Shown here one piece after another: positions 1-9,048 of a stretch of DNA of 64,000 nucleotides. Below the pieces are notes generated by a model, which was given only the letters and a program-made list of their open reading frames with translations, had not been told where the DNA came from and ran no database searches. The position numbers and the translations under genes are program-made. Position 1 is the stretch's first letter. The number at the start of each line of letters is the position of its first letter. Source of the DNA: Actinocrinis puniceicyclus (lineage in GTDB: Bacteria; Actinomycetota; Actinomycetes; Streptomycetales; Catenulisporaceae); the NCBI RefSeq assembly GCF_018283645.1, contig NZ_JAGSXH010000003.1, forward strand, positions 1-64,000, given 5' to 3'.

Positions 1-31
1 GGCTGGGGCTGGGGCTCGGGCTCGGGCGCGG

Positions 32-808
32 GTGCTGACGATCGCCGGCTCCGATTCCGGCGGCGGCGCCGGCATCCAGGCCGATCTGAAGACGATGCTC
101 GCGCTCGGGGTGCATGGAATGAGCGTCGTCACGGCCGTCACAGCACAGAACTCCCTGGGCGTGCACGGAGTCTGGCAGCTGCCCGCGGACGCGGTGGCCG
201 CGCAGTTCCGGGCGGTGGTCGACGACATCGGCGTCGACGCGGTGAAGGTCGGCATGCTCGGGACCGCGGAGCTGGTCGCCGAGGTGGCGCGGCTGCTGGC
301 GCGGCTCGACCCGGCCGTTCCGGTCGTCGTCGACCCGGTGTCGGTGTCCAAACACGGTGACGCGCTGCTGGCATCCGATGCCCTCGGCGTCCTGACCACC
401 GAACTGCTGCCGCGTGCGACGATCGTCACGCCGAACCTCGACGAGGCCCGCGCGCTGACCGGAATCACCGTGACAGACGTGGACGCAATGCGCGCGGCGG
501 CGGCGAAACTGCTGGCGTCCGGCCCCGCCTGGGTGCTGGTCAAAGGCGGGCACCTGGCCTCTGAGCAGTCCACCGACCTGCTCACGAACGGCCCGCACGA
601 GGTCACGTTCAGCGCGCAGCGCCGCGACAACCGGCACACGCACGGCACCGGATGCACGCTGGCCAGTGCCATCGCCTCTCATCTGGCGTCAGGCAGCCCG
701 GTTCCCGACGCGGTCCGCGCCGCGAAGCTGTACGTCACGAACGCGATCGCCGGCGGATTCCCGCTCGGCTCCGGCATCGGCCCCGTCGACCACGGCTGGA
801 ATCTGTGA
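32..808 (+). CDS. thiD: Hydroxymethylpyrimidine/phosphomethylpyrimidine kinase ThiD
   Basis: Phosphorylates 4-amino-5-hydroxymethyl-2-methylpyrimidine and its monophosphate to the diphosphate used in thiamine synthesis. The N-terminal [13 protein letters not shown] segment (residues 6-18) is the ribokinase-fold substrate loop, and HGTGCT (204-209) holds the catalytic-site Cys208. Length (258 aa) is normal for the single-domain enzyme. The GTG at 32 is the first usable start, but the frame is open to the window edge and relatives carry a few residues before VLTIAGSDS, so the true start may lie upstream of position 1. The upstream codons are a low-complexity Gly/Ala/Arg run. The gene is convergent with rpmB across a strong hairpin. 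Confidence 0.95.
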   Translation: MLTIAGSDSGGGAGIQADLKTMLALGVHGMSVVTAVTAQNSLGVHGVWQLPADAVAAQFRAVVDDIGVDAVKVGMLGTAELVAEVARLLARLDPAVPVVVDPVSVSKHGDALLASDALGVLTTELLPRATIVTPNLDEARALTGITVTDVDAMRAAAAKLLASGPAWVLVKGGHLASEQSTDLLTNGPHEVTFSAQRRDNRHTHGTGCTLASAIASHLASGSPVPDAVRAAKLYVTNAIAGGFPLGSGIGPVDHGWNL

Positions 809-845
809 CCTGCGCCGGGACGACGAGGCGCGGGCACAACGAAAG

Positions 846-880
846 GCCCCGCGATCGCCGAGAGAACGGCGACGCGGGGC
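846..880. terminator. Bidirectional hairpin between thiD and rpmB
   Basis: Arms 846-860 and 867-880 pair over 14 bp with one bulged A (854) and a 6-nt loop AGAGAA. The hairpin sits between the stops of two convergent genes and has no T tract, as is common for high-GC actinobacterial terminators. Confidence 0.75.
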
Positions 881-901
881 GCAGACTCGGGCACGAGCCG
901 G

Positions 902-1090
902 CTAGCGGGTGACCTTGCCCGCCTTGAGGCACTTGGTGCAGACGTTCTGGCGCTTCGGCGTCCCGTTGGACAGCGTGGTGCGAACCCGCTGGATGTTCGG
1001 GTTGAACCGGCGCTTGGTGCGGCGGTGCGAGTGCGAGACGCTCATGCCGAAGCCCGGACCCTTGCCGCAGACATCGCAGGTGGCAGCCAC
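902..1090 (-). CDS. rpmB: 50S ribosomal protein L28
   Basis: Large-subunit ribosomal protein of 62 aa. The conserved core [15 protein letters not shown] and the C-terminal LKAGKVTR are clear. It is the zinc-binding form, with CDVC (Cys5, Cys8) and CTKC (Cys51, Cys54) forming a four-cysteine site; zinc-free paralogues in actinobacteria are usually zinc-repressed and encoded elsewhere. The start is set at GTG 1090 because GGAG at 1099-1102 lies 8 nt upstream. The in-frame GTG at 1099 would overlap that GGAG and add three residues not usual in the family. Transcribed alone, divergent from the FakA-like gene. Confidence 0.96.
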   Translation of the reverse strand: MAATCDVCGKGPGFGMSVSHSHRRTKRRFNPNIQRVRTTLSNGTPKRQNVCTKCLKAGKVTR

Positions 1091-1177
1091 GGGAGACACT
1101 CCAAAAGACCGATGGGACGTACGAGGTGAGTCGCCGAGGCCGGTTTTCTCCGTCTGGAGACGCAGGCGCCGATAGGC

Positions 1178-1191
1178 AACCTGGTCAGGTT
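1178..1191. promoter_or_regulatory. AACCTG-GT-CAGGTT palindrome between rpmB and fakA-like gene
   Basis: A perfect inverted repeat with 6-bp arms and a 2-bp centre lies in the divergent intergenic region. It could be an operator for either gene. Only the symmetry is seen; no regulator is identified. Confidence 0.3.
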
Positions 1192-1316
1192 AACCCAACC
1201 GGCCCGGCAAGAGCCAATCCGGGTCGCGGGCGGTGTACGTAGCGCCCATCACGTTCGATGATGCAAATATCCTCGGTACGAAACGTATGCCACCCCGGCG
1301 GACAGAAAGGCGCAGC

Positions 1317-3128
1317 GTGCTTGAGACGCTCGACGGGCCGGCGGTGCGACTGTGGGCCAGGGCCTGCCTGGCCGCGTTGGGCCGCGCCCGTGAGGAGATC
1401 GACGCGCTGAACGTGTTCCCGGTCCCCGACGCGGACACCGGCACGAACCTGTTCCTCACGTTCGAAGCGGCGTGCGAGGCGCTCGACGCGCTCGACCCGC
1501 CGCCCGAGGCGGACGGGCTCGGAGCCGCCACCGCTCTCGGCGCGCTGGCCGGCGGAGCGCTCAAGGCCGCACACGGCAACTCCGGGGTGATCCTGAGCCA
1601 ACTGCTGCGCGGCCTCGCCGACGAGGTCGGCGCGGCCATCCGGGACGGGCAGCCGGCCGGCCCCCGCGTCCTGGCCGCAGCCCTCGCCGACGCAGCCGAA
1701 CTGGCCTGGCAGGCCGTCGCCGCACCCGTCGAAGGCACCATGCTCACCGTCGCGCGGGCCGCGGCGGACGCCGCGTGCGCCGTCGTCGACGGGACGGACC
1801 TGCACGGGGACTGGAACCTCGAACCGACCTTCGCGGCCGTGGCGCAGGCCGCACGGGACGCCGCCGAGTCCGCGCTCGCCCACACCCCGGAGCAGTTGCC
1901 GGCGCTCAGCGCAGCAGGGGTCGTAGACGCTGGAGGGCGAGGCATCTGCATCCTGCTCGATGTACTTTCCGCGCTGCTGGGGGGTTACGACCCGATGCGA
2001 GCGGTAACTGTGGGACGTGTGCGTGTACCGCCCCAGACCATGACCGCTATACGCGACAACACCGTCCGCGCCGCAAAAAGCTCTGATCCGCCCACCATTC
2101 CGTCCTTCGAAGTGGTGTACATGGTGGACACGAACGAGCCGCAGTTGCGGCAGTTGCGCGCGACCCTCGAAGAGTTCTGCGAGCAGGGCGGAGGCGATTC
2201 GCTGGTGATCGCCGGGGGCGCCGGCTCGTACCGCGTGCACATTCACGTGGAGCGGCCCGGCCCGGTGATCGAGGCCGCCATCCGGCTCGGCAGGCCGCAC
2301 GATCTGCATGTCAACGCGCTCTCGGAACGCGCGGTGCGCGCGCCGCGGGAAGAGGCCCCGCTGCGGCTGTCCGGCCGGATCGGTGCCGACCACGCGGACG
2401 TCGCCCACGGCGGGGGCCCCCTTCACTTCCACGCCGCGCCCGGCCGCGTCGTGCTGGCCGCGGCCCCCGGGCCCGGCCTCGCCGAGTTGTTCGCCGCGGC
2501 CGGGGCGACCCCGCTGCCGTGCGCGGCCGGGCGCCCGCCGACCAGCGCGCAGCTGAGCCGCGCCATCGCCCAGGCCGGAGTCGAGGAGGTGGTGGTCCTG
2601 GTCAACGACGCGGACGGCCTGGCCGCGGCCTCCGCCGCCGCCGAACAGGTACACCGCGGCACCTCCGGGGTGCGCGTGGCCGTGGTGCCGAGCAAGGCCG
2701 TGGTGCAGGGCATCGCGGCTCTCGCCGTGCACGAGCCGGGCCGCCGCTTCGATGCCGACATCGTCGCGATGACCGCTGCCGCCGGAGCCACCCGGCACGG
2801 CGCCTTGCAGGTCGCCGAGGACGACGCCTGGACGATGGCCGGGGTCTGCCACGCCGGGGACGTGCTCGGCTTCATCGAGGGCGACGTGGCCCTGATCGCG
2901 CCGACGCTGCGCGACGCGGCTCTCGCCCTGGTCGACCGCATGGTGTCGGCGGGTGGTGAGATGGTGACCCTGGTCACCGGCGACGGCTTCGGCTCGGACG
3001 GCGACCCGGACGGCACGCGGTTGGCGGACGCCGTGCGGGCGCGGGTCCAGGCGACCAGGCCGGAGATGGACGTGGTGGCCTACGAGGGCGGCCAGAGCGG
3101 CTGGCCGCTGCTGATCGGTGTGGAGTGA
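1317..3128 (+). CDS. FakA/YloV-like DAK2-domain kinase
   Basis: The N-terminal DhaL-like domain (about residues 1-200) carries the Mg-ATP motif NVFPVPDADTGTN (Asp38, Asp40, Asn44) and HGNSGVILSQ (from His86). These are hallmarks of the DAK2 kinases that include the fatty-acid kinase FakA, which phosphorylates fatty acids held by FakB (DegV) proteins. The rest (about 220-600) matches the linker and C-terminal FakB-contacting region of that family. The start GTG 1317 has GAAAGG six bases upstream and gives 603 aa; the longer frame from 1233 has a poor leader. GTG/TGA overlap couples it to recG, an arrangement familiar in actinobacteria. The substrate is inferred from the family; no fakB gene is in the window. 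Confidence 0.85.
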   Translation: MLETLDGPAVRLWARACLAALGRAREEIDALNVFPVPDADTGTNLFLTFEAACEALDALDPPPEADGLGAATALGALAGGALKAAHGNSGVILSQLLRGLADEVGAAIRDGQPAGPRVLAAALADAAELAWQAVAAPVEGTMLTVARAAADAACAVVDGTDLHGDWNLEPTFAAVAQAARDAAESALAHTPEQLPALSAAGVVDAGGRGICILLDVLSALLGGYDPMRAVTVGRVRVPPQTMTAIRDNTVRAAKSSDPPTIPSFEVVYMVDTNEPQLRQLRATLEEFCEQGGGDSLVIAGGAGSYRVHIHVERPGPVIEAAIRLGRPHDLHVNALSERAVRAPREEAPLRLSGRIGADHADVAHGGGPLHFHAAPGRVVLAAAPGPGLAELFAAAGATPLPCAAGRPPTSAQLSRAIAQAGVEEVVVLVNDADGLAAASAAAEQVHRGTSGVRVAVVPSKAVVQGIAALAVHEPGRRFDADIVAMTAAAGATRHGALQVAEDDAWTMAGVCHAGDVLGFIEGDVALIAPTLRDAALALVDRMVSAGGEMVTLVTGDGFGSDGDPDGTRLADAVRARVQATRPEMDVVAYEGGQSGWPLLIGVE

Positions 3129-5491
3129 GCGAGGCGATGGCGCAGCAGGTCGGGCAGCGGCCGGTCGCGAATGCCGATCCGCTGGCCGAGCGGCTCAAGG
3201 AAGTGGTCGGCGGCCGCACCGCGACCACCCTCGAACGCAAGCTCGACCTGCGCACCGTGGGCGACCTGCTGCGCCACTATCCCCGGCGGTACGCGACGCG
3301 CGGGGAGCTGACCGACCTGGCGAGCCTCGCGCTGGACGACTACGTGACCGTGCTGGCCGAGGTCGAATCGGTCAGGACGCGGCCGCTCAAGGGCCGGCGC
3401 GGCTCGGTGACCGACGTGGTGGTCACCGACGGGTCCGCCGACCTGTCGCTGACCTTCTTCAACCAGCCCTGGCGCGACCGCGAGCTGTACCCCGGCCGGC
3501 TGGGCCTGTTCTCCGGCCGCGTCACGGTGTTCAACAAGCGCCGCCAGCTGGCGCAGCCGGAGCTCGAACTGCTTAAGGAGGACCAGGACGCGGCCGCGGA
3601 GGCCGAGCGCTACGCGAACGAGCTGATCCCCTTCTACCCGGCGGCCAAGGAGCTGTCCAGCCGCAAGATCCAGTCGTGTGTGCAGGTCGCCCTCGACCGC
3701 CTGGACGACCTGCCGGATCCGCTGCCGCGGCCGGTGCGCGAGCGGCACGGGCTGATCGGCCTGCTGGAGGCGTTCGAGAAGATCCACCGCCCGGGCCGGC
3801 GCGACGAGTACCGGTTGGCCCGCAAGCGGCTGAAATGGGACGAGGCGCTGCCGCTGCAGGTGGTTCTGGCCCAGCGGCGCCGTGACGCGCTCGCCCTGCC
3901 GGCCGTCCCGCGGCCGGTGCGCCGCGGCGGGTTGCTCGACCGCTTCGACGCCCGGCTGCCGTTCCGGTTGACCTCCGGTCAACGCGCCGTCTGCGACCAG
4001 ATCGAGCGGGACCTGGCCGCCGCGCACCCGATGCAGCGGCTGCTGCAGGGCGAGGTCGGCTCGGGCAAGACCGTGGTCGCGCTGCGCGCCATGCTCACCG
4101 TCGTGGACGCCGGCGGACAGGCCGTGTTGCTCGCCCCGACCGAGGTGCTGGCGCAGCAGCACCACCGCTCGATCCTCGACCTGCTCGGTCCGCTGGCCCG
4201 CGCCGGGCAGCTCGACGGCGATCCGGAGGGCACCCGTGTGGCGCTGCTCACCGGTTCGCAGGGTGCGAAGGAGCGGCGCGCGAACCTGCTCGACGCGGCA
4301 GGCGGCGCCGCCGGGATCGTGATCGGCACGCACGCCGTGATCGAGGACACCGTGCAGTTCGCCGACCTCGGCCTGGTGGTGGTGGACGAACAGCACCGCT
4401 TCGGCGTCGAGCAGCGTGACGCTCTGCGCGCCAAGTCCGCGAAACCGCCGCACCTGCTGGTGATGACGGCGACGCCGATCCCGCGCACCGTGGCGATGAC
4501 CGCGTTCGGCGACCTGGAGACCTCGGTGCTGGCGGAGCTGCCCGGTGGCCGCTCGCCGATCTCCACGTTCGTCGTGCCGGCCGCGGACAAGCCGCACTAC
4601 CTCGCGCGCACCTGGGACCGGATCCGCGAGGAAGTGGCGGCCGGGCATCAGGCGTACGTGGTCTGCCCGCGGATCGGGGACGGGGAGCCCACCGGCAGCG
4701 ACGAGGCCGAGGGCGAGGAGACCGGCGGCGCTCCGGACGGCGCGGCTCCGGACGGCGCGGCTCCGGACGGCGCGGCTCCGGACGGCGCTGCCCGGGCCGG
4801 CGGCGATCCGGCGGACGAACCGGAGCGGCAGGCCCAGCTTTCCCTGGACGATCTCGCCAAGGCCGCACCCGCCCCCCGGCCGGCGCTCTCCGTCGTCGAC
4901 ACCGCACGTCGGCTGACCGAGCGGCAACTGGCCGGGCTGCGCATCGGAGTGCTGCACGGACGCCTGGCTCCCGAGGAGAAGGACGCGGTCATGACCGCCT
5001 TCGCGGCAGGCGGGATCGACGTGCTGGTCGCCACGACGGTGATCGAGGTCGGCGTCAACGTGCCGAACGCGACGGTCATGGTCGTGCTCGACGCGGACCG
5101 CTTCGGCGTCTCCCAGCTACACCAGTTGCGTGGGCGCGTCGGGCGGGGAACCGCACCGGGACTGTGCCTACTGGTCACGCAGGCCCCAGAGGAAACGCCC
5201 GCGCGGCAACGCCTCGGCGCGGTCGCCGCGACCCTCGACGGCTTCGAGCTCTCCCGCATCGACCTGGAGCAGCGCCGGGAGGGCGACGTGCTCGGCGCGA
5301 GCCAGTCGGGGCGCCGCTCCTCGCTCAAACTGCTGCGCGTCCTGGACGACGAAGAACTTTTGCGCGCGGCCCGCGAAGCGGCGAGCGAACTGGTGGAAAG
5401 CGATCCGCTGCTGACCGGTGAGCCCGCCCTGGCCGCCGCGGTCGCCGCGCTGGTCAGCTCGGACCAGGCCGGCTTCCTCGACAAGAGCTGA
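3125..5491 (+). CDS. recG: ATP-dependent DNA helicase RecG
   Basis: Branched-DNA helicase that remodels stalled replication forks and Holliday junctions. An N-terminal wedge/OB region precedes helicase domain 1 with Walker A GEVGSGKT (309-316), DEQH (421-424) and TATPIPRT. Domain 2 has the arginine-rich QLRGRVGRG (from 667). At 788 aa it is slightly long because an acidic Gly/Pro/Ala insert (about residues 518-570) interrupts the start of helicase domain 2. The insert contains four APDGA repeats encoded by a 15-bp tandem repeat. The start GTG 3125 overlaps the TGA of the upstream gene, implying translational coupling. Confidence 0.97.
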   Translation: MSEAMAQQVGQRPVANADPLAERLKEVVGGRTATTLERKLDLRTVGDLLRHYPRRYATRGELTDLASLALDDYVTVLAEVESVRTRPLKGRRGSVTDVVVTDGSADLSLTFFNQPWRDRELYPGRLGLFSGRVTVFNKRRQLAQPELELLKEDQDAAAEAERYANELIPFYPAAKELSSRKIQSCVQVALDRLDDLPDPLPRPVRERHGLIGLLEAFEKIHRPGRRDEYRLARKRLKWDEALPLQVVLAQRRRDALALPAVPRPVRRGGLLDRFDARLPFRLTSGQRAVCDQIERDLAAAHPMQRLLQGEVGSGKTVVALRAMLTVVDAGGQAVLLAPTEVLAQQHHRSILDLLGPLARAGQLDGDPEGTRVALLTGSQGAKERRANLLDAAGGAAGIVIGTHAVIEDTVQFADLGLVVVDEQHRFGVEQRDALRAKSAKPPHLLVMTATPIPRTVAMTAFGDLETSVLAELPGGRSPISTFVVPAADKPHYLARTWDRIREEVAAGHQAYVVCPRIGDGEPTGSDEAEGEETGGAPDGAAPDGAAPDGAAPDGAARAGGDPADEPERQAQLSLDDLAKAAPAPRPALSVVDTARRLTERQLAGLRIGVLHGRLAPEEKDAVMTAFAAGGIDVLVATTVIEVGVNVPNATVMVVLDADRFGVSQLHQLRGRVGRGTAPGLCLLVTQAPEETPARQRLGAVAATLDGFELSRIDLEQRREGDVLGASQSGRRSSLKLLRVLDDEELLRAAREAASELVESDPLLTGEPALAAAVAALVSSDQAGFLDKS
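4730..4789 (+). repeat. 15-bp tandem repeat x4 inside recG
   Basis: Unit GCTCCGGACGGCGCG occurs at 4730, 4745, 4760 and 4775 (last copy with one change). Being a multiple of three it keeps frame and encodes APDGA units in the helicase insert. Confidence 0.95.
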
Positions 5492-5570
5492 GCCGAACCC
5501 TTGATGACATCCGACCGCCGGGCGGAGAAACGTGGCCGGACCACATAACGAACCGCGGCGCCGCTGCGGG

Positions 5571-5576
5571 CAGAAT
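5571..5576 (+). promoter_or_regulatory. Candidate -10 (CAGAAT) for leaderless rsmD
   Basis: CAGAAT lies 7 nt before the rsmD ATG, and no Shine-Dalgarno is seen. The placement fits a transcript starting at the ATG. No clear -35 is seen. Confidence 0.35.
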
Positions 5577-5583
5577 CGGCGGC

Positions 5584-6153
5584 ATGACACGCATCATCGC
5601 GGGCAGCGCGCGGGGACGCCGCCTCGCCGTGCCCGAAGGCCGCACCACCCGGCCCACCTCCGACCGCACCCGCGAGGGCCTGTTCTCCGCGCTCGACGCC
5701 TCGTTGAACGGCTTCGGCGGACTGCGCGTCCTCGACCTGTACGCGGGCTCCGGTGCGGTCGGCCTGGAGGCGCTGTCCCGGGGCGCCGCGGCCGCGCTGC
5801 TGGTCGAGTCGGACCGGGCTGCGGCCGGCGTGGTGCGGGCCAACCTCGACGCGCTCGGCCTGCCCGGCGCGCGGATCTGCACGGACCGCGTCGAACGGCT
5901 CGCCGCCGCACCGTGCCCGGACCAGCCCTACGACCTGGCGTACCTCGATCCGCCGTACGCGACGCCACCGGAGGAACTCGCCGCGGTGCTGGTCGCGCTG
6001 GCCGGCAACGGCTGGATCGCGGACGGCGCCATGATCGCGGTCGAGCGCGCGACGCGGGGGCCGCAGTGGGCCTGGCCCGCGGGCTTCGAAGCACTGCGAT
6101 CCCGCGCGTACGGCGAGGGCACCGTCTGGTACGGTCGCCGCCAAGCTCGCTGA
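5584..6153 (+). CDS. rsmD: 16S rRNA (guanine(966)-N2)-methyltransferase RsmD
   Basis: Methylates G966 of 16S rRNA during 30S assembly. The N-terminal IIAGSARGRRL and RPTSDRTREGLFSAL are family signatures. VLDLYAGSGAVGLEAL is the SAM-binding loop and DPPY (122-125) the catalytic motif for amino-group methylation. The length of 189 aa is typical. It precedes coaD, a pairing conserved widely in bacteria, although here 175 bp separate the two. The ATG lacks an SD and has a -10-like hexamer 7 nt upstream. Confidence 0.95.
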   Translation: MTRIIAGSARGRRLAVPEGRTTRPTSDRTREGLFSALDASLNGFGGLRVLDLYAGSGAVGLEALSRGAAAALLVESDRAAAGVVRANLDALGLPGARICTDRVERLAAAPCPDQPYDLAYLDPPYATPPEELAAVLVALAGNGWIADGAMIAVERATRGPQWAWPAGFEALRSRAYGEGTVWYGRRQAR

Positions 6154-6328
6154 AGACCACCGGCCGGCGCCGACGCCTCCACGCCGAACAGCCGCCGGAC
6201 CGCCGCGCCGCCGTCCGCTTCGCGGACGCACGATCCCCGGACCGCCCGCCTGCTTCCCCCGAATCCGCCCTCGCCGATGACGACAAGGACTGTCTCGTGG
6301 ACCCGAATCCCGCCTCCCGGAGAAGACG

Positions 6329-6808
6329 ATGATGCGCCGCGTGGTCTGCCCCGGTTCGTTCGACCCGGTCACCAACGGGCACCTGGACGTGATCGGACGG
6401 ATGGCACTGCTGTTCGACGAGGTGGTCGTCGCGGTGGGCAAGAACGCCGGCAAGAACGGCCTGTTCGGCTATGCCGAGCGCGTTGAGATGCTGCGCGACG
6501 TCACCGCGCACCTGGACAACGTGAAGGTCGAGGTCGTCGAGGGCCTGCTGGTCGACTTCTGCCGGGAGCGCGGCATCCGTGCCATCGTCAAGGGGCTGCG
6601 CGCGGTCGGCGACTTCGACTACGAGTTGCAGATGTCCCAGATGAACCTCCGGCTGGCCGACGTGGAGACGCTGTTCGTGGCCACCAACCCGCTCTACAGC
6701 TTCCTGTCCTCCTCGCTGATCAAGGAGGTCTGCGCGCTGGGCGGGGACGTCTCCGGCCTGGTTCCCGACGCGGTGTTGGAGCGGCTGACCGAGCGGCTGC
6801 GCAAGTAG
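6329..6808 (+). CDS. coaD: Phosphopantetheine adenylyltransferase
   Basis: Catalyses transfer of AMP to 4'-phosphopantetheine, the penultimate step of CoA synthesis. The nucleotidyltransferase motif GSFDPVTNGH (9-18, His18) and the C-terminal SSSLIKEV (127-134) loop are intact. The length (159 aa) is typical. Two adjacent ATGs (6329, 6332) follow GGAG at 6319-6322 by 6 or 9 nt; either may be used. Confidence 0.97.
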   Translation: MMRRVVCPGSFDPVTNGHLDVIGRMALLFDEVVVAVGKNAGKNGLFGYAERVEMLRDVTAHLDNVKVEVVEGLLVDFCRERGIRAIVKGLRAVGDFDYELQMSQMNLRLADVETLFVATNPLYSFLSSSLIKEVCALGGDVSGLVPDAVLERLTERLRK

Positions 6809-6855
6809 ACGCGCCCGCGGCGGGCGGCCGCGATCACGCTCCAGTGGCCGTGAAG

Positions 6856-6868
6856 TGACGATACGTCA
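6856..6868. promoter_or_regulatory. TGACG-ATA-CGTCA palindrome upstream of SepIVA-like gene
   Basis: A perfect 5-bp-arm inverted repeat stands in the coaD/SepIVA-like gap, followed by two direct copies of TTACCGG at 6884 and 6893 (9-bp period). The arrangement resembles an operator plus promoter, but no regulator can be named. Confidence 0.3.
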
Positions 6869-7024
6869 TAACAGCTGCCGACTTTACCGGTGTTACCGGC
6901 AATAAGACTATTCACGGCACACCGCCCATTCCGGGCATGGCACTCGCACACTGAGCCGTACGGGGTACCGTTGGCTGGACGCCCGCTTCCGGGCGCCGCC
7001 CGTGAAACAGGGAGTGCCAGTCCG

Positions 7025-7975
7025 GTGGACGTGAATGCCAAGATCGACGACCTCATCGAGATCGTGGAGAGCGCGCGCGCTATGCCGATGTCGGCCTCGT
7101 GTGTGATCAACCGAGCGCAGGTGCTCGAACTGCTCGATGAACTCAGGCGGGGGCTGCCCGACGAGATGGACCGGGCCCGCCGGGTGCTCGCGGACCGCGA
7201 GTCGGTGCTGGAGGACGGCCGCCGCGAGGCCGAGCGGCTGCTGGAGCGCACTCGCAGCGAGCGCGAGTCGATCATCGGGAACACGGACGTGACCCGGGAG
7301 GCCCGTGGCGCCGCCGAGCGCATCCTGGCCGAGGCCAGGCACGAGGCCCAGCAGATGCGCCTTGAGGCCGAGGACTGGGTGGACCAGAAGCTGGCCAACT
7401 TCGAGGTCGTGCTCACCAAGACGATCGCGGCGGTGGGCCGCGGCCGGGAGAAGATGCGCGGCAACAGCAACCCGATGGAAGAACTCGGCCGGCATGTCGA
7501 GGAGCAGGACGCGGTCGCCGCGGAGCGGCGCCGCTCCCGGGACTTCTCCGGCGCCGACAACGGGTTCGACGGCTACGAGAGCCAGGACTTCACGGTGGAC
7601 GCATTCGCGGAGGCGGAGCGTCCCTACGAGCAGCACGAGTACGGCGCCGCGGACCAGTACGCGGAGCGGCAGGGCGACTACGCGGCCACGGGCGCGTACG
7701 GTTCGGACCAGCACGACGGCTACAGCTACGAGCAGGGCGCGTACGACCAGGGCGCGGCCCACGGCTACGGCACCGGTGAGTTCCACACCGATCCGCAGGG
7801 CGGCGGCTACGGCCAGGAGTACGCCGACGAATACGGCCAGCCGCAGCAGTACGGCCAGCCGCCGGCGCAGCGCCAGGGACCGCCCGCGCAGTACCCGGCC
7901 GAGGAGACCTCGTACTTCGACACCGGCCTGATCGACGTCCGGCAATTCCAGCATGACGGCGGCTACACCCGCTGA
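7025..7975 (+). CDS. SepIVA/DivIVA-like coiled-coil cell division protein
   Basis: The first 150 residues form a charged helical region (IDDLIEIVESARAMPMSASCV, then EMDRARRVLADRES and onward) like mycobacterial SepIVA (Rv2927c), a DivIVA-like septal factor encoded next to DUF177 and rnc, as here. The rest is a Tyr/Gln/Gly-rich disordered tail of roughly 130 residues ending in the conserved-looking SYFDTGLIDVRQF. The start GTG 7025 follows GGGAG by 10 nt; the frame runs open to 6890 but that leader lacks family features. It probably acts at the inner membrane or septum in growth and division; that role is inferred from the family and neighbours. Confidence 0.8.
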   Translation: MDVNAKIDDLIEIVESARAMPMSASCVINRAQVLELLDELRRGLPDEMDRARRVLADRESVLEDGRREAERLLERTRSERESIIGNTDVTREARGAAERILAEARHEAQQMRLEAEDWVDQKLANFEVVLTKTIAAVGRGREKMRGNSNPMEELGRHVEEQDAVAAERRRSRDFSGADNGFDGYESQDFTVDAFAEAERPYEQHEYGAADQYAERQGDYAATGAYGSDQHDGYSYEQGAYDQGAAHGYGTGEFHTDPQGGGYGQEYADEYGQPQQYGQPPAQRQGPPAQYPAEETSYFDTGLIDVRQFQHDGGYTR

Positions 7976-8118
7976 ACCGGCCTGGAACCGGCCCTGAGCC
8001 GGGCCGCCTGAGTGTGCTGAACCAGCCCTGAGCCGGGCCGTTCCCGAGTCGGCCCGGCTCTTTGGTAAGCTGGATGGCCGGTTGTGCTCCACCCTCCCCA
8101 TCACCGCTGGAAGTCGTC

Positions 8119-8754
8119 ATGCCTGCCGTATCCAAGCCACGCCGTCTCGACGCGCGGTCGCCGTTCGTCTTCGACGTGCGTGAACTGGGCCGCCGTGCGG
8201 GTGCGATGCGCGAGTTCGACCGGGAGCTTCCCGCTGCGGACCTGCTCGGCGGCGAGAACTCGGCCACGCTCGACGGCCTCTACTCGGCGGACGGCGCGGA
8301 CCTGCAGCTGAGCCTGCGGGTCGAGTCCGTGGTGGAGGGGATGCTGGGCACCGGCCGGGTCTCCGGCTCACTGGTCGGCGAGTGCGTGCGCTGTCTCGAT
8401 CCGATCGAGGTGGAGCTCGACGCCGATTTCCAGGAGCTGTTCTACTACGACGCCGCCGACCTGACCGCCCAGGAGGCGCAAGAGGCGCTGCTCGTGGTGG
8501 AGGACCTGATCGACGTCGGTCCGCTCGTGCGCGACGCGGTGATGCTGGAACTGCCGCTCCAGCCGCTGTGCCGGGAGGACTGCCCAGGGCTGTGCGCCGA
8601 GTGCGGTGCCCGACTGGCCGACGATCCCGATCACGGGCACGAGACCGTCGACCCGCGCTGGGCCGCGCTGAGCCGGCTGACGCCGGGCGGCTCCGGTAAG
8701 GTCGCCGGGAACGAAACGGGGGCCGGCCGGGAGACCGGCGGCTCCGAGCAGTGA
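8119..8754 (+). CDS. YceD/DUF177 family protein
   Basis: DUF177 (YceD) proteins are linked to 23S rRNA/ribosome assembly and almost always sit just before rpmF, as here. Seen: central GECVRCLDPIEVELDADFQE motif, an acidic stretch, and a Cys-rich CREDCPGLCAECG segment that may bind metal. The start ATG 8119 has GGAAG 5 nt upstream and gives 211 aa. The Gly/Thr-rich C-terminus (about the last 25 residues) is poorly conserved. Confidence 0.88.
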   Translation: MPAVSKPRRLDARSPFVFDVRELGRRAGAMREFDRELPAADLLGGENSATLDGLYSADGADLQLSLRVESVVEGMLGTGRVSGSLVGECVRCLDPIEVELDADFQELFYYDAADLTAQEAQEALLVVEDLIDVGPLVRDAVMLELPLQPLCREDCPGLCAECGARLADDPDHGHETVDPRWAALSRLTPGGSGKVAGNETGAGRETGGSEQ

Positions 8755-8858
8755 CGCGGCACGTATAAGATCCGAGCAGTTCAGTACGCAGTACTCAGTA
8801 CTCAGTACCCGTAGCGGGCCGGCGGCCCGCGCGGGCGATGACCAGGAGAGTTCGAACC

Positions 8859-9032
8859 GTGGCCGTTCCGAAGCGCAAGAAGTCCCGCAGCCGCACCCGC
8901 TCGCGGCGTGCCCAGTGGAAGGCCGCGCCGCTGACCCTGGTCGCCTGTGACCGCTGCGGGGAGACCAAGCTCCCGCACACGCTGTGCGAGAACTGCGGCA
9001 CCTACAACAAGCGTCAGGTCATCGCGGTCTGA
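8859..9032 (+). CDS. rpmF: 50S ribosomal protein L32
   Basis: Small large-subunit protein of 57 aa beginning [17 protein letters not shown] and ending [16 protein letters not shown] and CENC supply a four-cysteine zinc site. GTG 8859 is chosen because AGGAG at 8844-8848 precedes it by 10 nt and MAVPK is the universal L32 start; the ATG at 8838 would add seven non-family residues. Confidence 0.97.
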   Translation: MAVPKRKKSRSRTRSRRAQWKAAPLTLVACDRCGETKLPHTLCENCGTYNKRQVIAV

Positions 9033-9048
9033 CGGCCGGGAGCCGCTC

